From Massilia mucilaginosa (GTDB lineage: Bacteria > Pseudomonadota > Gammaproteobacteria > Burkholderiales > Burkholderiaceae_D), in the NCBI RefSeq assembly GCF_011682145.1, contig NZ_WHJH01000045.1, positions 1 to 59,501 of the forward strand: a stretch of DNA of 59,501 bases, in the 5' to 3' direction. A program made the translations under genes and the position numbers. The notes under the pieces were generated by a model. That model was not told the origin of the DNA. It saw nothing but the letters and a program-made list of their open reading frames with translations, and did no database searches. Position 1 is the first letter of the stretch. Each line of letters starts with the position of its first letter. Of the stretch, positions 57,323 to 59,501 are shown one piece after another.

Positions 57323-57838
57323 ATGGCTGTGCCGCAAACCCGACAGGAATTATTGGACGCCGTCCGCGGCACCTACGACAAGCTTGCCGCCGACCTGGCC
57401 GGCATTCCGGCCGAGCTGGCCAACGAAGCGACCCTGGACGGCCACGTGCAAGGAACCCGCATGAGCGTGGCCAATCTGCTCGCTTACCTGATCGGATGGA
57501 ATCTGCTGGTCTTGAAATGGTGCGATGCGAAGGCGGCCGGCGTGCCGGTGGATTTCCCCGACACCGGGTTCAAATGGAACGAACTGGGTCGCCTGGCGCA
57601 GAAATTCTACGCCGACCATGCCGGGTTGGACTACCCGGCGCTGCTGCGCCGCTTCGCTGACGTGCACGCCCGCATCGTGGTGCTGATCGACGGCGAAACC
57701 GATGCCTCGCTGTACGGCGCGCCCTGGTACGACAAGTATACCCAGGGCCGGATGATCCAGCTCAATACCTCATCGCCCTACGCGAATGCACGCTCGCGGG
57801 TGCGCACATGGAAAAGGGCGCAGGGGCTGGCAGGGTAA
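57323..57838 (+). CDS. ClbS/DfsB family four-helix protein
   Basis: A 171-residue protein of the ClbS/DfsB (DUF1706) family, related to DinB-type helix bundles. The family pattern is visible in MAVPQTRQELLDAVRGTYDK, MSVANLLAYLIGWNLLVLKW, GFKWNELGRLAQKFYADHAG and the C-terminal WYDKYTQGRMIQLNTSSPYA. ClbS itself is a cyclopropane hydrolase that gives colibactin self-resistance; most relatives have no known role. ATG 57323 follows GGAG. No colibactin-like cluster is nearby, so the name is a family label only. Confidence 0.85.
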   Translation: MAVPQTRQELLDAVRGTYDKLAADLAGIPAELANEATLDGHVQGTRMSVANLLAYLIGWNLLVLKWCDAKAAGVPVDFPDTGFKWNELGRLAQKFYADHAGLDYPALLRRFADVHARIVVLIDGETDASLYGAPWYDKYTQGRMIQLNTSSPYANARSRVRTWKRAQGLAG

Positions 57839-57955
57839 AGGTGCTTTTTTCCTGTATGCACGTTATGATCCCCGCATTACCCGAATCCCTCGCATTCTCA
57901 CTCGTTGTGCCAGCCTGTAGGGGCACAACATCACTTATCTAATCGGCATTACCGC

Positions 57956-58555
57956 ATGACCCAGACCTTCATCCAAACCTTTATCCTGCTGTTCCTGGTC
58001 ACCGACCCGTTCGGCAACGTTCCGCTGTTCGCCAGCGCCATGGCCCAGGTGCCGAAACAGCGGCGCTGGAAGATCGTGGTGCGCGAATGCGCGATCGCCT
58101 TCTTCGTGCTGCTGCTGTTCATGTTCTTCGGGCGCCACCTGCTGGCGGCGATGCAGCTGTCGCAAATTTCGCTGCGCATCGGCGGCAGCGTGATTTTGTT
58201 CCTGATCGCCATGCGCATGGTCTTCCCTCAGCCGGGCGGCATGTTCGGCGACGACGGCAGGGGCGGCGAGCCGTTCATCGTGCCGCTCGCCATTCCCGCC
58301 ATCGCCGGTCCGTCGGCGCTGGCCACCGTGTTGCTGTTTTCGTCGAACAGCACGACCGAAATCGTGATCCACGTCGGCGCGCTGGTGGCGGTGGCGCTGG
58401 TCTGGCTGGCGGTGTTCCTGCCCGCCGAGCGCCTGCAGGAAAAACTCGGACCGCAAGTGATGGCCGCTTTCGAGCGCCTGATGGGCCTGATCCTGAGCGC
58501 GATGGCGGTCGAGATGTTCCTTGCCGGGATACGCGAGTTCATCAAGTCGCTGTAA
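57956..58555 (+). CDS. MarC family integral membrane protein
   Basis: A 199-residue protein with six predicted transmembrane helices. It starts MTQTFIQTFILLFLVTDPFG, and the motif VTDPFGNVPLF is typical of MarC. Later helices include IVVRECAIAFFVLLLFMFFG, IGGSVILFLIAMRMVF and IVPLAIPAIAGPSALATVLL. The family was named for the marRAB neighbourhood but has no established transport role. ATG 57956 is chosen to match the family start. A hairpin follows its stop by 35 bases. Confidence 0.92.
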   Translation: MTQTFIQTFILLFLVTDPFGNVPLFASAMAQVPKQRRWKIVVRECAIAFFVLLLFMFFGRHLLAAMQLSQISLRIGGSVILFLIAMRMVFPQPGGMFGDDGRGGEPFIVPLAIPAIAGPSALATVLLFSSNSTTEIVIHVGALVAVALVWLAVFLPAERLQEKLGPQVMAAFERLMGLILSAMAVEMFLAGIREFIKSL

Positions 58556-58590
58556 GGTGTCGCACCCGCCACGCATGTGATAAATCATCC

Positions 58591-58620
58591 AGAGGGGCAA
58601 GTTTCTACAATTGCCCTTCT
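58591..58620 (+). terminator. Hairpin after the MarC gene
   Basis: AGAGGGGCAA (58591-58600) pairs with TTGCCCTTCT (58611-58620), with one G-T pair, around a 10-base loop. There is no clear T-run, so it is a weak terminator candidate. Confidence 0.4.
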
Positions 58621-58770
58621 GTCATCAAGGAAAATTTCCCGGACTTCATCTCTGCACAGTGCTCTTCGGGCAGTCGTGCCAGCGTATCTCAACAACCACT
58701 ATGAAACGGCCAAAAGCCGATCAGAAGTGCGCTAAACTGGTATCAGCATTCAATCGACTTGAGGTGCCAA

Positions 58771-59175
58771 ATGACAGACCCAGTGAAGGTGCTTGGTCAA
58801 TCTCGTTGGAAACGAGTGGCGGGTGAGGCCAGAACGCCCAAACGCCAGATGCTTCGTGATAAGTCGGTCGAAGCGAGCGACACGACGGTGCGCTTAGAAA
58901 AAGGGCTACTCGTTATCGCGAAGAAGAAGGCCGCTGGCAGCGCAAGTGTGATCCTCGGCGGACTGACTGGCAACGCTTACCGCAGCCGACTGCAGAAGGC
59001 AATCAGAGAGAAGCTCTACGTGAAGCCCGAAGCTCAGGCGCCTGCTGTTGCTCAATCCGCTCAGTCGCCGGACTTGGCGAAGTTCATGAGCGCCTTTGGC
59101 AGTCTCAAAGGAAAGGACGTATTCGGGGGTGACGCTGTGGAGTTCCAACGAGAGATGCGGGAAGAATGGCGATAG
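58771..59175 (+). CDS. Probable antitoxin-like protein, TA pair
   Basis: A 134-residue basic protein that I cannot assign to a family. ATG 58771 follows GAGGTG. The N-terminus is Lys/Arg rich (RWKRVAGEARTPKRQMLRDK), and the middle has SASVILGGLTGNAYRSRLQK. Its last ten bases overlap the start of a PIN-domain toxin-like gene, as is common for type II toxin-antitoxin operons, so an antitoxin role is inferred from context. The base composition (lower GC than the housekeeping genes) suggests acquired DNA. Confidence 0.55.
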   Translation: MTDPVKVLGQSRWKRVAGEARTPKRQMLRDKSVEASDTTVRLEKGLLVIAKKKAAGSASVILGGLTGNAYRSRLQKAIREKLYVKPEAQAPAVAQSAQSPDLAKFMSAFGSLKGKDVFGGDAVEFQREMREEWR

Positions 59176-59378
59176 CATTAATCGATACAAACATTGTTAT
59201 CGACTTCTTCCGCGGGGTGCCCAATGCAAGGAAGGAGCTCCGGTATTACACGGACATCGCGATAAGCAATAGTACATTTATGGAGTTTCATGCGCATTCC
59301 GTATCAGCTTGGCGACAAGGATATGCTGGACCTGGAACTGCCCAAACCGATATGGCTAGAACGAGGGGAGATGTGTAA
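59166..59378 (+). pseudogene. Truncated PIN-domain (VapC-like) toxin
   Basis: A 70-residue remnant. Residues 1-40 are a good PIN-domain start (MAIALIDTNIVIDFFRGVPN, ISNSTFMEFHA), with the first acidic residue of the nuclease site at Asp7. After about residue 41 the sequence stops looking like a PIN protein and ends at a TAA formed by the edge of an adjacent insertion-element end. Full PIN toxins have about 130 residues, so it is most likely inactivated. Confidence 0.7.
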
Positions 59379-59501
59379 GCGCGATTTCTACCGCACCTTG
59401 ACGTTGCCCTAATCGACGGGCAAGCGGCTGTTAAACAGCAGTAAAGTTGAACGGCAACAGATCGGCAATGTCGGCACCGGCCTGGCGCTGCGGCAGTTCT
59501 G
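59375..59501 (-). mobile_element. Terminus of an IS66-like insertion sequence
   Basis: From 59375 the sequence starts with GTAAGCGCGATTTC, which resembles IS66-family terminal repeats that begin GTAAGC. A transposase-like C-terminus on the minus strand starts shortly inside it. The window ends before the other end of the element. The family assignment is by pattern only. Confidence 0.5.
59431..59501 (-). CDS. Transposase C-terminus (IS66 TnpC-like), partial
   Basis: Only the last 22 codons plus stop fall in the window. They read LPQRQAGADIADLLPFNF and then TAV, and the ending is like the C-terminal of IS66-type transposases. The gene runs off the end of the window on the minus strand, and its stop lies 56 bases inside the presumed element edge. 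Confidence 0.45.
   Translation of the reverse strand, partial: ELPQRQAGADIADLLPFNFTAV

Noticed and set aside
57323-57838. Colibactin self-resistance function for the ClbS-like gene
   Set aside because: Only family resemblance; no polyketide or peptide synthase genes in the window.
59290-59412. 40-codon frame starting MRIPYQLGDKDMLDLELPKP
   Set aside because: It crosses the presumed IS edge, has no ribosome site and matches nothing known; probably a remnant between the toxin fragment and the IS.

Overview
The window is a high-GC chromosomal segment of a betaproteobacterium. Gene content and order point to Burkholderiales, most likely the Massilia/Duganella/Janthinobacterium group of Oxalobacteraceae. 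The main reasons are the odhA-odhB-lpd-zapE block, the surE-pcm-nlpD-rpoS block, and the long ndk-rlmN-pilW-rodZ-ispG-hisS-yfgM-bamB-der-hfq-hflX-hflK-hflC-hisZ-purA block. No tRNA, rRNA or CRISPR array was seen. The first ~100 bases are a G/C homopolymer-like stretch that looks like a contig-end artefact.

Layout. (1) 118-7020, minus strand: an iron-uptake locus. From the Fur-box end it reads PepSY membrane protein, DUF2271, DUF4198, ApbE, a membrane-anchored flavodoxin/NADPH reductase, then a catecholate-type TonB receptor with its own Fur box. The DUF2271 protein carries an ApbE flavinylation motif, which suggests an extracytoplasmic electron-transfer chain used for iron reduction. (2) 7254-14609: 2-oxoglutarate dehydrogenase genes (sucA behind a structured leader, sucB, a PspC/SHOCT gene, lpd), then zapE. 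(3) 14654-22575: a coiled-coil lipoprotein, PP2C phosphatase, YdcH, DinG-type helicase, DUF885 protein, polytopic membrane protein and quinone oxidoreductase. (4) 22763-25826: a two-gene TIR / degenerate KGGVGR-ATPase-TPR module, the best candidate for a poorly described (possibly defence or signalling) system. (5) 25905-31075: surE-pcm-nlpD-rpoS and rlmD. (6) 31109-35156: a Fur-box-preceded FecI-FecR-TonB receptor locus whose receptor gene has a single-base frameshift. (7) 35239-53151: Bax-inhibitor-1 protein and the long housekeeping block covering RNA modification, pilus/cell shape, isoprenoid, histidine and purine metabolism, outer-membrane assembly, Hfq and HflKC. A foldback repeat lies between hflC and hisZ. 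(8) 53387-59501: an accessory tail with a peptidase-M15-like protein, a large lipoprotein with a rhamnogalacturonan-lyase-like N-terminus, a ClbS/DfsB protein, MarC, and a toxin-antitoxin remnant abutting the end of an IS66-like element.

All functional calls are by reading motifs and family resemblance; no database search was run.
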